A stretch of 64,000 nucleotides of DNA, from positions 19,607,001 to 19,671,000 of the forward strand of contig NC_065573.1 of NCBI RefSeq assembly GCF_937616625.2, written 5' to 3'. Origin of the DNA: Mercurialis annua (Eukaryota; Streptophyta; Magnoliopsida; Malpighiales; Euphorbiaceae). The translations under genes and the position numbers were made by a program. The notes under the pieces are model-generated. The model had not been told where the DNA came from. It ran no database searches and was given only the letters and a program-made list of their open reading frames with translations. Positions 29,801 to 42,083 of the stretch are shown one piece after another (within the stretch, counting starts at the first letter, position 1; every line of letters starts with the position of its first letter).

Positions 29801-32800
29801 ATTAATGGCATGAAAGAATTGGTTTATAAATGAATTTAAATTCTGTTTTTCTTATGATATAAAATCTGGAAATTTTGTTAAGTTAATCTAAGGTTGTTTT
29901 ATAACTATCAATACATTGGGTGGATTGGAATGTTTGTTTTGAATTAAAAACTTATCAAATTTCTAGTTATTTTGGATTATAAATTCTGTTTTCAAACTTT
30001 ATTAAAATCTGGAAATTTTATAAATATGAATCATAGGTTGTTAGATGTCTAATGTTACTTTAAATGGTTTGGGTAAATTGCCTAATTGATTTAGTATAAC
30101 AAATGGATTAAGTATTTGAGTTAAAACTGTTTTGAGTAATTAATTAAAAGCTGGAAATTTATTTGTGATGTTAAAGAAGGTTGATTTCAACAACTATACT
30201 TTGGGTGATTTGAGACAAATGTTTAAAGATAATTTATATGTGTGATATGGATTTCTAAAGGGTTGAATCAATGTTTTGAAATGATTGTATTAATGGGAAT
30301 CATTTACAAAAGATGAGTTTGGTATTTCAAAGGTTAATTGGTATTTTATGGTTAATGATTTTTAATCAAAGATTGTGGCTTTGTTAAATGCCTACTTAGG
30401 GTGGTTTGATCTTGTTTTAAAGAAAGGGAAACTTTGTTTATAAAATGGTTTGAACTTATTTCAAGGATGTTATTATTATCTTAGGTTGTGGATTAACTTG
30501 TTTAAACAATATGAGACATATAAGGTGTTATACGTTATGTAAGGTTTTGATTGAGTGATTTTATTCTCAAGTTGATACTTGTTAATTGTTGAATCATTTT
30601 AATTCTATTTAAGGTGAAATATTTGATTATACTTTGGGTGTACTTGTCAAGTGTTGGCAAGGTAATTGATTTGTTACTTTGGTGTTCGTGGTAGTATTAA
30701 GTTAGGTATGAGTTCTTATTTAAAAATACTTTGGTTTCATTTAAGGATTTATTTAAGACTTTGGTTTTAAACTTTGGTTTATGGATGGGTCAAGTTAGAC
30801 GTGGTCTTCCGACATGTGTTGTTGAGCTATACTGCAGTTGAGGCTAACACACTACTTTGGGAAATCTCTTTATTTTAAATAAAGTATTTAAGCTATGAAA
30901 GGACTTTGGTTTTGTTTTAAAGATAAGAACTCACCTAAGCTTAATTTGCCTAACTTGTTATATGGTATACTTTGGTTATGATAATACGTTGGTTATGTTT
31001 GATTACTTTGGTTGTGTTTGGTTGTGTTGAGATACTAGTCCTATGTGGTGTCTAGTAATCTTAGAGTTAGGGGTTGAATGGATTTTAACTTATACCTTGT
31101 TTTAGACCCGTCGTCTGTTCGTGCTTCGGAGTCCGCTCAGGGTTAGCTGTTTGCCAAGATATTCACGTGGATACGCAAGCAGTGAGTTTATAGTGTTATT
31201 TACCGCTTTATTAAGTACCGTAAATTATTTTAGTATATCAAATGTTTGTGAACTGTTTTAAGGATTATGGATCTGGATTGAAACGAGCTACTCGATAGGC
31301 TTGTATCGAGACTGTGTGCACCGGTAAGTACTTTGGGATCGGCAGACTAAAGTCTAGCCTACTTTGGGATCGACGAGGATTTGTTCCCGTCTACTTTGGG
31401 ATTTGGTGATGATACGTCACACCTACTTTGGGATTTCATTTCAATACTGTCTTCCATAATCAAATATATATATTAGTATAAAAAGATTTGTTTTAAGGTT
31501 TTAATCTTAATAAATGTAAATAGCATTATGAACTCATCTCAGTATATCTGACCCCGTTGCTTTCCAAACTTTTCCAGGTTTATGATTTTGAGAGCGTTGG
31601 TCATCTCCGATCTTTTGGTTCCTCGGAGGTCTTTTTATATTATCAGACTAGTCAACTGTTTCACTTCTTAGACCGCAGTAGAGCTAGTTGTCTTTATTAT
31701 TATACTTTGGTTTGTCGTTGTGGTACGACTGTTATGTTATTTATACGTTGACATGTTACATTGGATTATTGATTTATGAGGCATGTTTCTAGTTTCGGAA
31801 TATTATCAATTGGTTGTAATAGAATTGTTATATAAGTTGTTAGACTTAGGTTGGAGTCTCGGTTGCCCCCGAGCATTGGTTTTCTTGCAGGTTTATTTTG
31901 ATTATATGGTTTTCCGCGAGGCTTGCTACGGGTTTTGGTACGACCATACCCATACCCTAGTGCCGGTCGCGATCCATGAAATTGGGTCGTGACAACCTTT
32001 ATGTGTTGGCTTTATTATAATAGGCTCGAAGCACTGTAAACATTAATAATCGCAAGAAAGTGACCTTTTCTCACACTTCGGGATCAAAGTCTTATGGCCA
32101 ACGTTTGTATGAAATGGTAAATATGAGTTTATATGTAATCTGTTTTTGATTTCGTATTTAAATTCTTTATCATTTAGTTTTTAATCAATTGTATGAACGT
32201 TATAGGAAACATCTGAAGTCATTGATGAAGAGCCACCTGAAATGAGGCTCTACAGTCAAGCACACCGTAAAAAAGACGGCTCATGGATTGACCCAGAAGC
32301 TGGAGATAAATACGTAAGTTCTTTTTTTATATATATAGTTATCTAAACACAATTTTATAAAGTGTTATTAAAGCATATTTAATTAATTAGGAACAAATGG
32401 AAGCTATTCGCTCAAAAGCACTCGAGGAAGGCGTTGCAATTGATGGGAGGAAAATTCTACAAAAGGTTTTGGATATACCGAAGTCTGGTTATGCTCGTGG
32501 ACTCGGATATGGAGCCAAACGGATAACAGCTAAAGAATCAGAGTTTGAAGCTCGTTTACAAGCAGAGAAGTTTGAGACTGAAAAGCAAGTTAAAGAACTA
32601 AATGACCAAATTCAAAATCAACAGGTGAAAATTGATAACATTTCTCAATCATATAGCAAACTCAAGCATCTTGTTCAACAAATGTTGAATGCAAAAGATG
32701 ATGAGGAAATATCTATTGATGGCGACGAAACATGTATCGATGGCTGTGAAAAATCTCTTGATGACGAACCATCTAATGATTGGTATGTGACGGCTTACTT

Positions 32801-33002
32801 AAATATATTTTTTAATTCGTTACGCTTTTAAATTTTTTCTATAATTTGAAAATTATTCACTTAATTATGTCAGTTTGAAAATAAAAGTGTATATAATAAA
32901 CGTATTTTTTTTTCTTGCAGATTGGAATTGAATGAAAGAAGATGGACGTCTCCTATATCAAAAGTTAGGCCTAATTTAGTTTCTTTTCTTTATAGCAAAT
33001 AG
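26803..33002 (+). CDS. TNPA-like CACTA protein (Transposase_24, Ptta/En/Spm family)
   Basis: Seven exons are inferred: 26803-27121, 27897-28141, 28235-28447, 32024-32116, 32206-32313, 32391-32782 and 32921-33002. All junctions have GT and AG and keep frame. Exon 1 starts MSLNTRKRVISFNELQRSARLKA. Exons 2-4 give the family core (GIVTRLMAPLGKLYWSQIS, NWKNLCEHFDEHAHFK, then NNRKKVTFSHTSGSKSYGQRL). Exon 5 gives RLYSQAHRKKDGSWIDPEAG. Exon 6 holds a coiled coil (FEARLQAEKFETEKQVKELN). TNPA-type proteins bind subterminal motifs and assist transposition. The exon 6-7 junction as drawn creates TGA, so the protein may end ...EPSND; an open frame (LELNERRWTSP) follows it. A gypsy LTR of 2.97 kb occupies intron 3. 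Confidence 0.8.
27290..27896 (+). repeat. Tandemly duplicated 3' splice region in intron 1 of the TNPA-like gene
   Basis: About three copies of a 200-230 bp unit carry GGTTGACATA(A)GGTTCATAT, AAAACTGCAT, ATACATATCAATTTG and AACTAACATGAGATAAACTG. Two copies end in TTCTTAGGTC(T/C)TCTTCCAAAA, that is, an acceptor plus the first exon-2 bases, at 27442 and 27895. Only the last one continues into the open exon 2. Confidence 0.75.
28655..28925. repeat. CTCGAG/CGTCGA repeat cluster 4 (in intron 3)
   Basis: AAACTCGAGGTTAGACTTG, ACTTCGAGTTTAAAG, CCTCGAGTTAG, CTCTTCGAGTTTTATG, ACCTCGAGTTC and AACTCGAGAAAATG occur in succession. Confidence 0.7.
29029..31994 (+). mobile_element. Tekay-like gypsy LTR, copy 1 (behaves as a solo LTR)
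   Basis: This 2966-bp LTR starts TGTAACATCCCG and ends GGGTCGTGACA. It differs from copy 2 (39089-42054) at only about five positions that I could see (for example near 29086, 29626, 30017 and 30790). It is flanked by ATCTT on the left and ACCTT on the right, a target duplication with one mismatch. It is followed by CACTA exon sequence rather than by a primer site, so at this position it has the structure of a solo LTR. Confidence 0.92.
29240..29347 (+). promoter_or_regulatory. Gypsy LTR promoter: four CGGGCGCGA motifs and a TATA box
   Basis: CGGGCGCGA occurs at 29240, 29263, 29283 and 29303, spaced 23, 20 and 20 bp. CTATAAATA follows at 29339. The same arrangement is in copy 2 at 39300-39407, and degenerate versions survive in the old solo LTR near 4705-4760. 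The spacing close to two helical turns upstream of TATA suggests a promoter or enhancer array; no binding factor is known to me. Confidence 0.6.
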
Positions 33003-33089
33003 TTTACATGTTTCATACGATCGGTTATTTTAGTGTTATTAAAGACTTAATCATTGATAATTTTATGTAATATTTGAATTGATTTTGTT

Positions 33090-33728
33090 TTTTATTCATT
33101 GATTTTAGCAACAAATTACCGTATTCAATTATTTTGGTATCGATAAAAATGGAAATAATAGCTTGTTGTGACAAATTAATTTTGTTACAGCTACCTAATA
33201 ATAATGACAATTAATTTCGTCACGTAATGATAAATTTCTTCTTGTGATAAATTAAATTTGTCACCGTTAACAACTTATAATGACAATTAATTTCGTCACG
33301 TTATAATATATTATTTGTTGTGATAAATTATATTTGTCACCGATGACAAACTGTAATGACAATTAAGTTCGTCACATTATGATAACTTACTTGTTGTGAT
33401 AAATTTTTTTTGTCACAGCTAACTAATTATAATGACAATTAATTTCGTCACGTTATGATAACTTACTTGTTGTGATAAGTTAAATTTGTCACCGTTGACA
33501 AATTATAATGACAATTAATTTCGTCACATTATGATAAATTACTTATTTTGATAAATTAAATTTGTCACCGTCGACAAATTATAATGACAATTAATTTTGT
33601 CACATTATCATTATATTACGTGTTGTGATAAATTAAATTTATCACAACTGACTAATTATTATGACAATCAATTTCGTCACGTTAACTTAAATTACTTCTT
33701 ATGATAAATTAAATTTATCACAACTACC
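33090..33728. repeat. Right subterminal CACTA array, first (truncated) copy
   Basis: Units of about 75 bp carry AATGACAATTAATTTCGTCA and TTGTTGTGATAAATTAAATT TGTCACC words. About seven units precede an abrupt switch to gypsy interior sequence after CAACTACC at 33728. The matching array at 43148-43787 continues past this point. Confidence 0.85.
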
Positions 33729-34045
33729 AAATTTTTGCATGTTATGTGTTTACTGCTTTAAGGCATGTTAAGTGTTACTGTTATGTCTTAGGGTCTACTG
33801 CGGAAATTAGGATTCAAGTTTTGTCTTTTGAAACGTCATCATTTGTTTTCAAAACTTTCTACCTTCACCTTTAGGGATGTTGAGTCGGTCTTACGTGTTA
33901 CTAATGTTACTTTTGAAGTTTATGCTTACTTTGGAATATTATTGTTATTACTTTGGTTGCAATTTTGATGTTTGAGCTATTTAAATTTACTTTGGGTGTT
34001 GCCTTGGGGGCTTTATTTTGAGAATTGTTTGTTTCATTCTTAGGA
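33729..34045 (+). mobile_element. Truncated gypsy leader without primer binding site
   Basis: The sequence from the breakpoint to the gag start codon is GT-rich, with repeated TACTTTGG words like the LTR. No TGGTATCAGAGC or other tRNA-complementary site is visible. The 5' end of the interior has therefore been lost or replaced. Confidence 0.65.
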
Positions 34046-35908
34046 ATGAATACTCGTAGGCGTGCTGCAGCTCAGGCTCAGGCTGAGGCTGAGGCTGATG
34101 ACGCTATGTCGATTGAGATTGACCAGCATGAACCAGAGGTTCAAGTTGGTGAGGGTCGTGCAGGCGGAGTTCCGGCCGGCCGAGGCCTAGCCGGCAGAGG
34201 TCAGGCTGGCAGAGGTCGGGGAGGCAGAGGTAGGGGACGAGGTGGTGCAGGCATTCATCTCGATCCATTCGATTTCACGACGTTTTTGGCTGGGATCACT
34301 GCACTTCAGAATAATCAGGTGCAACTGCAGGCAGGACAGATTGCCATGCAGAACCAGTATGCTATGCTGGGTCAGATTGTTCAGCAACAGGCACCTCAGG
34401 CTGGTGGTAATGCAGTTGGTGGTGGCGGGACCACTGACAAGGATTTGGTGTTGGCTTATGCGAGGCTTAAGTCGACAGAGTTTTCGGGCGATGGCGATGC
34501 CCTAGATTTTCTGGAGGAAGTTGAGCGAAATGCTCAGAGGTTGCAGGCTTCGGAGAGGCAGACTGTTATGTTGGTGGAGATGTCCTTGAAGGGCTCTGCA
34601 AGTGATTGGTTTCGTAGTGCCATTCGTGCTGAGATGGCTACTATTTCTTGGGAGGATTTTGTGACTCGGTTCAAGAACTTTTACTTACCTTTTTCAGTGA
34701 CCGAAGGTCATAGAGACAGATTGCTGGTTTTGAAAAGGGGAGATAGGTCGGTGAACGAGTACACTACTGAATTTGTGAGGCTGTGTCGTTTTGCCCCAGA
34801 ACTGCTGACTGAACAGCAAAGGGTGAATGACAGGTACGTGAAGGGTTTAGGCGCTGATTTTATTAGCCTTCTGACTGAGTCGAACAAGGAGTTTTCGGAT
34901 GTAGTAGACAGTGCTCGTCGAATGGAGACTAGTTTACTGCACTTTGGAAAAATGTCTGAGACCAAAAAGGCGAGCGGTGTTGCGCAGGGTAGTGTGCAGC
35001 AGAGTGGTAGCAGCAGCTATCATTCCAAGTCTTCTCAGTTCAAGAGTAAGAAAGGAGGTGAGCGGAGGGGATACCAACCGTATTCCCATGGTGCTAGTTA
35101 CAGCAGTGGTAGCCGTAGTTCTGGGCAGGGTAGCGGTGGAGCATCCAGTGTTCCTTTCTGTCAGAACTGTAGGCGCAGGCACTTTGGAGCTTGTGCAGTA
35201 GCACCGGGTAGCTGCTATGCTTGTGGCCAACCGGGCCATTTCGCGAGAGAGTGTCAGACATCTGGGCAGCGAGTGTCGTCGGCTAGTGTTGCTCAGCCGT
35301 CTTTTCAGCAGCAGAGAACTGCTTTTACTCCTTCGGCAGGGTATTCCCAACCTGCCGCTTCGTTTGGTGGCCAGCGGGGCCGTGGTTCAGGAGGACGTGG
35401 TTTTGGTGGCCGTGGAAACAGTGGTAGAGGCTCGGGTAGTTACAGTTCTTCTCAGGCACCGCAGCAAGGGCAGGGTCAGGCTAGAGTGTTTGCTTTGACT
35501 CCTCAGGATGCTCGTGCATCAAACGCAGTGGTGCAAGGTACTATTCCCATTTCATTTGTAGATGCATTGGTTTTATTTGATGCGGGTGCAACCCATTCTT
35601 TTGTTTCGTCGAGTTTTGCTGCTAAGTTGGGTGTGACACCATCTAGGTTGTTAGAGCCTTTATCTGTATCTACGCCTTTGTCTGACTGTGTTGTGGTGGA
35701 TGTGGTGTATCCTTCTTGTTCTGTGATTATTCATGGTAGAGACCTTAGGGCTGATTTGATTGTTCTTGATGTGTTATCTTTTGATGTCATCTTGGGGATG
35801 GATTGGCTTTCACGCCATTTTGCTTCTATCGACTGTCGAGGGAAGTCGGTATTGTTCGGGATTCCTGGTGAGACGCCTTTTTCCTTCCAAGAACACCTAA
35901 GAATCTAA
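34046..35908 (+). CDS. Gypsy (Tekay-like) gag and protease part of the polyprotein
   Basis: The frame encodes 620 residues from ATG 34046 ([12 protein letters not shown]). It has a Gly/Arg-rich N-terminal stretch, a retrotransposon gag core ([20 protein letters not shown]... to [19 protein letters not shown]), a CCHC knuckle [14 protein letters not shown], and an RVP-type aspartic protease with [12 protein letters not shown] as active site (DAG instead of DSG) and VILGMDWL as the flap/end motif. The frame stops at 35906-35908. Homologous elements continue here into pol, so a single-base frameshift near 35885-35895 is likely; pol sequence [19 protein letters not shown] is already readable in the next frame from about 35894. 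The particle-forming part itself is intact. Confidence 0.9.
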   Translation: MNTRRRAAAQAQAEAEADDAMSIEIDQHEPEVQVGEGRAGGVPAGRGLAGRGQAGRGRGGRGRGRGGAGIHLDPFDFTTFLAGITALQNNQVQLQAGQIAMQNQYAMLGQIVQQQAPQAGGNAVGGGGTTDKDLVLAYARLKSTEFSGDGDALDFLEEVERNAQRLQASERQTVMLVEMSLKGSASDWFRSAIRAEMATISWEDFVTRFKNFYLPFSVTEGHRDRLLVLKRGDRSVNEYTTEFVRLCRFAPELLTEQQRVNDRYVKGLGADFISLLTESNKEFSDVVDSARRMETSLLHFGKMSETKKASGVAQGSVQQSGSSSYHSKSSQFKSKKGGERRGYQPYSHGASYSSGSRSSGQGSGGASSVPFCQNCRRRHFGACAVAPGSCYACGQPGHFARECQTSGQRVSSASVAQPSFQQQRTAFTPSAGYSQPAASFGGQRGRGSGGRGFGGRGNSGRGSGSYSSSQAPQQGQGQARVFALTPQDARASNAVVQGTIPISFVDALVLFDAGATHSFVSSSFAAKLGVTPSRLLEPLSVSTPLSDCVVVDVVYPSCSVIIHGRDLRADLIVLDVLSFDVILGMDWLSRHFASIDCRGKSVLFGIPGETPFSFQEHLRI

Positions 35909-35931
35909 TTTCAGCGATCAAGGCCAAGCGT

Positions 35932-38913
35932 ATGATGGGCAAGGGTTGCCAGGCTTTCTTAGCGGTGGTTCGTGATTTAGAAGGTGGCTGTGGTGATGTG
36001 CATAGTGTTCCGATAGTGAATGAGTTCACTGATGTGTTTCCAGAGGAGTTACCTGGATTACCACCTGATCGAGACATTGAGTTCTGTATCGATGTTGCTC
36101 CTGGAACAGCTCCTATTTCGATACCTCCGTATCGAATGGCTCCTGCCGAGCTGAAAGAGTTGAAAGAGCAGTTACAGGAATTGCTGGATTGTGGTTTTAT
36201 CAGACCAAGTACTTCCCCGTGGGGTGCTCCGGTGTTGTTTGTCAAGAAGAAGGATGGGTCTTTTCGGTTGTGTATTGATTACAGACAGCTGAACAAAGTT
36301 ACTATCAAGAATAGATACTCTCTTCCTCGTATTGATGATTTGTTCGATCAATTGCAAGGGGCGAAATGTTTTTCCAAGATTGACTTGAGATCCGGATATC
36401 ATCAACTTCGGATTCGAGACGTCGATGTGCCTAAGACTGCTTTCAGAACGCGTTATGGGCATTTCGAATTTCTGGTCATGTCTTTTGGGTTGACTAACGC
36501 ACCAGCAGCGTTTATGGATATGATGAACCGGGTGTTCAAGCCTTTTCTGGACCAGTTTGTCATTGTGTTTATTGATGACATATTGATTTACTCTCGGAGT
36601 GAGGAGGAGCATGCTTTTCACTTGAGAACAATACTGCAGACTTTGCGTGAGCATCAACTGTATGCTAAGTTTTCGAAGTGTGAATTCTGGCTGGATCATG
36701 TTACTTTCTTAGGACACGTGGTGTCTAAGGATGGAATCAAGGTTGATCCGAAGAAAATTGAGGCAGTCATGGATTGGCAGAGGCCGAGATCAGTTACCGA
36801 GATCAGAAGTTTTCTTGGGTTAGCTGGCTACTATCGTCGGTTCGTGCAAGATTTCTCCAGAATATCTGCACCGATGACTAAACTGACACAGAAAGGTGTT
36901 AAGTTTGAGTGGACTGATAAGTGTGAGGCGAGCTTCGAGAAGCTCAAAGAGATTTTAACTACAGCTCCTGTGTTGGCTTTGCCATCGGGCATCGAGGGAT
37001 TCACTGTGTATTGTGATGCTTCTCGTATCGGTTTGGGTTGTGTTCTGATGCAACATGGTAAGGTGATTGCCTATGCTTCTCGCCAGCTGAAGAAGCATGA
37101 GGTGAATTATCCTACTCATGATCTGGAGTTGGCAGCTGTGGTTTTTGCTCTCAAGATTTGGAGGCATTATTTGTACGGTGCGACTTGCGAGATCTTTACT
37201 GATCATAAGAGTCTGAAGTACATCTTTGATCAGCGGGAGTTGAATCTAAGGCAGCGGAGATGGTTGGAGTTACTGAAAGACTACGATTGTTCTATTCAGT
37301 ACCATCCGGGTAAGGCTAATGTGGTAGCCGATGCGTTGAGTCGCAAATCTTCGGGCAGTTTGGCCCATATTTCTGAGGTTGGGCGGAGACCCATGGTTCG
37401 TGAGTGGCATAGTCTGTTAGCTTCGGGATACCGATTTCAGGTTTCGCAGAAAGGTTGTTTGTTGGCACAGTTGCAAGTGCAACCAGTTTTGATTGATAGG
37501 ATCAAAGCTTCACAAGCTGAGGATCCACAATTGAAACGGATTTTGGATGAGATCCATCTGAATGGAAATTCCGAGTTTGTTCTGGCGGATGGAATTCTCA
37601 GGTACGGTTCTCGACTGTGTGTTCCAGATTCGGATGGTTTGAGAGACCAGATTCTGGAGGAAGCGCACAAGTCAGCTTACAGTGTTCATCCGGGTTCTAC
37701 CAAGATGTATCATGATCTCAAAGGTACGTACTGGTGGAGCGGTATGAAAAAGGATGTTGCAGAGTTTGTGTCTAAGTGTTTGACTTGCCAGCAAGTAAAG
37801 TTAGAACATCAGAGACCGTTTGGATATCTGCAACCGCTACCTATTCCAGAGTGGAAATGGGAGCGGATCACTATGGATTTTGTGGTTGGTTTACCACGTA
37901 CCCGGCAAGGGTATGATTCGATTTGGGTGATAGTTGACCGTTTGACCAAGTCAGCTCACTTCTTACCGATCAAGGTTTCATATCAGGCTTCGAAGTTGGC
38001 ACAATTGTACATCGATCGGATTGTTAGTCTCCATGGTGTACCAGTGTCGATAGTTTCGGACAGAGGTTCAGTTTTCACCTCTCGATTTTGGAAGGCGATG
38101 CAGGAATCTTTGGGCACGAGGTTGGATTTCAGTACTGCATTTCATCCTCAGACTGACGGTCAGTCTGAGAGGACGATTCAGACTTTGGAGGATATGCTCA
38201 GAATGTGTGTTCTGGATTTTCAGGGTAGCTGGGATACTCATTTGCCTTTGATTGAGTTTTCCTATAATAACAGTTACCACGCTAGTATCGAGATGGCACC
38301 ATATGAGGCATTGTATGGGCGCAAGTGTCGATCTCCTATTTGTTGGGAAGAGGTCGGCGAGCGTAAACTTTCTGGAGCTGAGATCATCCAGATTACCTCT
38401 GAGAAGGTACCTTTGATCAAGCGTAGGCTTGAGACTGCTTTCAGTCGGCACAAAAGTTATGCTGATCTTAAGCGGAAGGATTTCGAGTTTCAAGTTGGCG
38501 ATTTTGTGTTTCTTCGAGTTTCGCCTATGAAGGGCGTTGTGCGTTTTGGTGTTAAGGGAAAGTTGGCACCGAGGTTCGTTGGTCCTTATGAGATCATAGA
38601 GAGAGTTGGAGCAGTTGCTTATCGTTTGGCTTTGCCGCCAGATATGTCGTTGGTGCATCCGGTATTCCATATCTCAATGTTGCGGAAGTGCGTTTCGGAT
38701 CCTTCGCAAGTGATAGTACCACAGAGTGTCGAGATTGACCAAGAGCTGTCTTATGAGGAACAGCCTGTCGAAATTGTTGATACGCAAGTGCGTAAGTTGC
38801 GGAACAAGGAGATTCCGATGGTCAAGGTTCTGTGGCGAAATCACTCGGTCGAAGAATGCACTTGGGAGACGGAGTCCGATATGCGTGATCGTTATCCTTT
38901 CCTTTTTCTTTGA
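35932..38913 (+). CDS. Gypsy (Tekay-like) pol: RT, RNase H, integrase, chromodomain
   Basis: The frame is open from about 35894; the first ATG is at 35932, giving 993 residues. Domains in order: reverse transcriptase ([59 protein letters not shown]), RNase H ([46 protein letters not shown]), integrase with an HHCC region ([17 protein letters not shown] to CLTCQQVK) and a DDE core ([31 protein letters not shown]), and a C-terminal chromodomain-like segment ([20 protein letters not shown] then CTWETESDM). The chromodomain places it among plant chromoviruses; motifs fit the Tekay/Del lineage. In the wild-type arrangement it is translated as a fusion with gag. Confidence 0.93.
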   Translation: MMGKGCQAFLAVVRDLEGGCGDVHSVPIVNEFTDVFPEELPGLPPDRDIEFCIDVAPGTAPISIPPYRMAPAELKELKEQLQELLDCGFIRPSTSPWGAPVLFVKKKDGSFRLCIDYRQLNKVTIKNRYSLPRIDDLFDQLQGAKCFSKIDLRSGYHQLRIRDVDVPKTAFRTRYGHFEFLVMSFGLTNAPAAFMDMMNRVFKPFLDQFVIVFIDDILIYSRSEEEHAFHLRTILQTLREHQLYAKFSKCEFWLDHVTFLGHVVSKDGIKVDPKKIEAVMDWQRPRSVTEIRSFLGLAGYYRRFVQDFSRISAPMTKLTQKGVKFEWTDKCEASFEKLKEILTTAPVLALPSGIEGFTVYCDASRIGLGCVLMQHGKVIAYASRQLKKHEVNYPTHDLELAAVVFALKIWRHYLYGATCEIFTDHKSLKYIFDQRELNLRQRRWLELLKDYDCSIQYHPGKANVVADALSRKSSGSLAHISEVGRRPMVREWHSLLASGYRFQVSQKGCLLAQLQVQPVLIDRIKASQAEDPQLKRILDEIHLNGNSEFVLADGILRYGSRLCVPDSDGLRDQILEEAHKSAYSVHPGSTKMYHDLKGTYWWSGMKKDVAEFVSKCLTCQQVKLEHQRPFGYLQPLPIPEWKWERITMDFVVGLPRTRQGYDSIWVIVDRLTKSAHFLPIKVSYQASKLAQLYIDRIVSLHGVPVSIVSDRGSVFTSRFWKAMQESLGTRLDFSTAFHPQTDGQSERTIQTLEDMLRMCVLDFQGSWDTHLPLIEFSYNNSYHASIEMAPYEALYGRKCRSPICWEEVGERKLSGAEIIQITSEKVPLIKRRLETAFSRHKSYADLKRKDFEFQVGDFVFLRVSPMKGVVRFGVKGKLAPRFVGPYEIIERVGAVAYRLALPPDMSLVHPVFHISMLRKCVSDPSQVIVPQSVEIDQELSYEEQPVEIVDTQVRKLRNKEIPMVKVLWRNHSVEECTWETESDMRDRYPFLFL

Positions 38914-39080
38914 GGTACGTTGGGTTTGTGGTTGTTTTGTGTTTTGAGTTGTGTTACTACTTTGAGAAATTGATTGTGTTATACCTTGGGCATGTTTTAT
39001 ATGAGTTACTTTGGTGTGTTTACTTGAGTTTGGGCTTAGTTTCGTTGTTTTAAAATCGAGGACGATTTTGTTTTTAAGTT

Positions 39081-39088
39081 GGGGAGAA
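39081..39088 (+). promoter_or_regulatory. Polypurine tract of the gypsy element
   Basis: GGGGAGAA lies immediately before the TG of LTR copy 2 and primes plus-strand DNA synthesis. The 168 bp from the pol stop to here hold no gene. Confidence 0.8.
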
Positions 39089-42054
39089 TGTAACATCCCG
39101 TATTTTTCCGACTAGTTTCGTTAGGCCTAAACGGTACTTTGGGTTCATTTGAGTGGTTCGACCACTTCGGTTCGCGGTTCGAATGTTCCAAACCTTTTAA
39201 AATGTGTTTTAAGGTGTATTAGAAGTAACCTTGGAGTTTGAAACGTTTTCGATTTCATTTTCAAAATCTCAATTTTTCATCGGAGGCAGTAGCTTTTCAC
39301 GGGCGCGATGATTCATTCATCACGGGCGCGATTCATGTTTCGCGGGCGCGATGGAAGTGTAGCGGGCGCGACTCGTGCACTGTTCAGTTCGCTGATTTCT
39401 ATAAATAGACCCCTTAAGCGACCTAAATTCATTTCTCTCGTTTTCTAAAACCCTAGAACGGCCTATACTCTCTGAAATTCATATCCTAGCTATTCCTAAT
39501 CCATTGGTGATCATTAGTAAGTATTCTAATCATTTCCTTAAGGTTTAATTAGTGTTTTATCATATAATTGAGTTGTGTGATCTTTAGCTATCGTATGGTT
39601 TGTTTGTAGGCTGATTTTGGAATTATATTCTCTGGGTTTTCCATTTATTGTTGTCCTTAATCTATCTCAAGAGGTTAGTGGATTAATCCCTTATATTTGT
39701 GTGTTGTGATTGTTGTGGCTCGATTTGAAATCGATACTTTGGGTAGTTTGTGATTATATTCTGTTTTGTGATTGTTTATAATCTGAGATTTCATTCTATG
39801 GTGTTGTGATTGTTATACCTTGGATGATTATTCTAGATGGCTTTGAGATTGGTGGTTTCGATTAATGGCATGAAAGAATTGGTTTATAAATGAATTTAAA
39901 TTCTGTTTTTCTTATGATATAAAATCTGGAAATTTTGTTAAGTTAATCTAAGGTTGTTTTATAACTATCAATACATTGGGTGGATTGGAATGTTTGTTTT
40001 GAATTAAAAACTTATCAAATTTCTAGTTATTTTGGATTATAAATTCTGTTTTCAAACTTTATTAAAATCTGGAAATTCTATAAATATGAATCATAGGTTG
40101 TTAGATGTCTAATGTTACTTTAAATGGTTTGGGTAAATTGCCTAATTGATTTAGTATAACAAATGGATTAAGTATTTGAGTTAAAACTGTTTTGAGTAAT
40201 TAATTAAAAGCTGGAAATTTATTTGTGATGTTAAAGAAGGTTGATTTCAACAACTATACTTTGGGTGATTTGAGACAAATGTTTAAAGATAATTTATATG
40301 TGTGATATGGATTTCTAAAGGGTTGAATCAATGTTTTGAAATGATTGTATTAATGGGAATCATTTACAAAAGATGAGTTTGGTATTTCAAAGGTTAATTG
40401 GTATTTTATGGTTAATGATTTTTAATCAAAGATTGTGGCTTTGTTAAATGCCTACTTAGGGTGGTTTGATCTTGTTTTAAAGAAAGGGAAACTTTGTTTA
40501 TAAAATGGTTTGAACTTATTTCAAGGATGTTATTATTATCTTAGGTTGTGGATTAACTTGTTTAAACAATATGAGACATATAAGGTGTTATACGTTATGT
40601 AAGGTTTTGATTGAGTGATTTTATTCTCAAGTTGATACTTGTTAATTGTTGAATCATTTTAATTCTATTTAAGGTGAAATATTTGATTATACTTTGGGTG
40701 TACTTGTCAAGTGTTGGCAAGGTAATTGATTTGTTACTTTGGTGTTCGTGGTAGTATTAAGTTAGGTATGAGTTCTTATTTAAAAATACTTTGGTTTCAT
40801 TTAAGGATTTATTTAAGACTTTGGTTTTAAACTTTGGTTTATGGATGGGTCGGGTTAGACGTGGTCTTCCGACATGTGTTGTTGAGCTATACTGCAGTTG
40901 AGGCTAACACACTACTTTGGGAAATCTCTTTATTTTAAATAAAGTATTTAAGCTATGAAAGGACTTTGGTTTTGTTTTAAAGATAAGAACTCACCTAAGC
41001 TTAATTTGCCTAACTTGTTATATGGTATACTTTGGTTATGATAATACGTTGGTTATGTTTGATTACTTTGGTTGTGTTTGGTTGTGTTGAGATACTAGTC
41101 CTATGTGGTGTCTAGTAATCTTAGAGTTAGGGGTTGAATGGATTTTAACTTATACCTTGTTTTAGACCCGTCGTCTGTTCGTGCTTCGGAGTCCGCTCAG
41201 GGTTAGCTGTTTGCCAAGATATTCACGTGGATACGCAAGCAGTGAGTTTATAGTGTTATTTACCGCTTTATTAAGTACCGTAAATTATTTTAGTATATCA
41301 AATGTTTGTGAACTGTTTTAAGGATTATGGATCTGGATTGAAACGAGCTACTCGATAGGCTTGTATCGAGACTGTGTGCACCGGTAAGTACTTTGGGATC
41401 GGCAGACTAAAGTCTAGCCTACTTTGGGATCGACGAGGATTTGTTCCCGTCTACTTTGGGATTTGGTGATGATACGTCACACCTACTTTGGGATTTCATT
41501 TCAATACTGTCTTCCATAATCAAATATATATATTAGTATAAAAAGATTTGTTTTAAGGTTTTAATCTTAATAAATGTAAATAGCATTATGAACTCATCTC
41601 AGTATATCTGACCCCGTTGCTTTCCAAACTTTTCCAGGTTTATGATTTTGAGAGCGTTGGTCATCTCCGATCTTTTGGTTCCTCGGAGGTCTTTTTATAT
41701 TATCAGACTAGTCAACTGTTTCACTTCTTAGACCGCAGTAGAGCTAGTTGTCTTTATTATTATACTTTGGTTTGTCGTTGTGGTACGACTGTTATGTTAT
41801 TTATACGTTGACATGTTACATTGGATTATTGATTTATGAGGCATGTTTCTAGTTTCGGAATATTATCAATTGGTTGTAATAGAATTGTTATATAAGTTGT
41901 TAGACTTAGGTTGGAGTCTCGGTTGCCCCCGAGCATTGGTTTTCTTGCAGGTTTATTTTGATTATATGGTTTTCCGCGAGGCTTGCTACGGGTTTTGGTA
42001 CGACCATACCCATACCCTAGTGCCGGTCGCGATCCATGAAATTGGGTCGTGACA
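39089..42054 (+). mobile_element. Tekay-like gypsy LTR, copy 2 (3' LTR)
   Basis: This LTR has the same length (2966 bp) as copy 1 and is nearly identical to it. It is followed by ACCTTTATGTG, exactly the CACTA sequence that also follows copy 1. Copy 2 has the expected polypurine tract before it, so this is the genuine 3' LTR of the element. Confidence 0.93.
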
Positions 42055-42083
42055 ACCTTTATGTGTTGGCTTTATTATAATAG

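Noticed and set aside
31557..31992. Two frames at the end of the gypsy LTR, repeated at 41617-42052
   Set aside because: Identical because the LTR is repeated; LTRs are non-coding and the frames have no known domain.
33090..33728. Regular repeats with spacer-like segments resembling a CRISPR array
   Set aside because: The units are degenerate, the intervening sequence is also repeated, and the context is a plant CACTA subterminal array.
36172..38670. Long minus-strand frames opposite the gypsy pol
   Set aside because: They are antisense shadows of a clear RT-integrase frame.
35932..38913. Possibility of an integrated plant pararetrovirus
   Set aside because: The presence of LTRs, integrase and chromodomain identifies a Ty3/gypsy retrotransposon instead.
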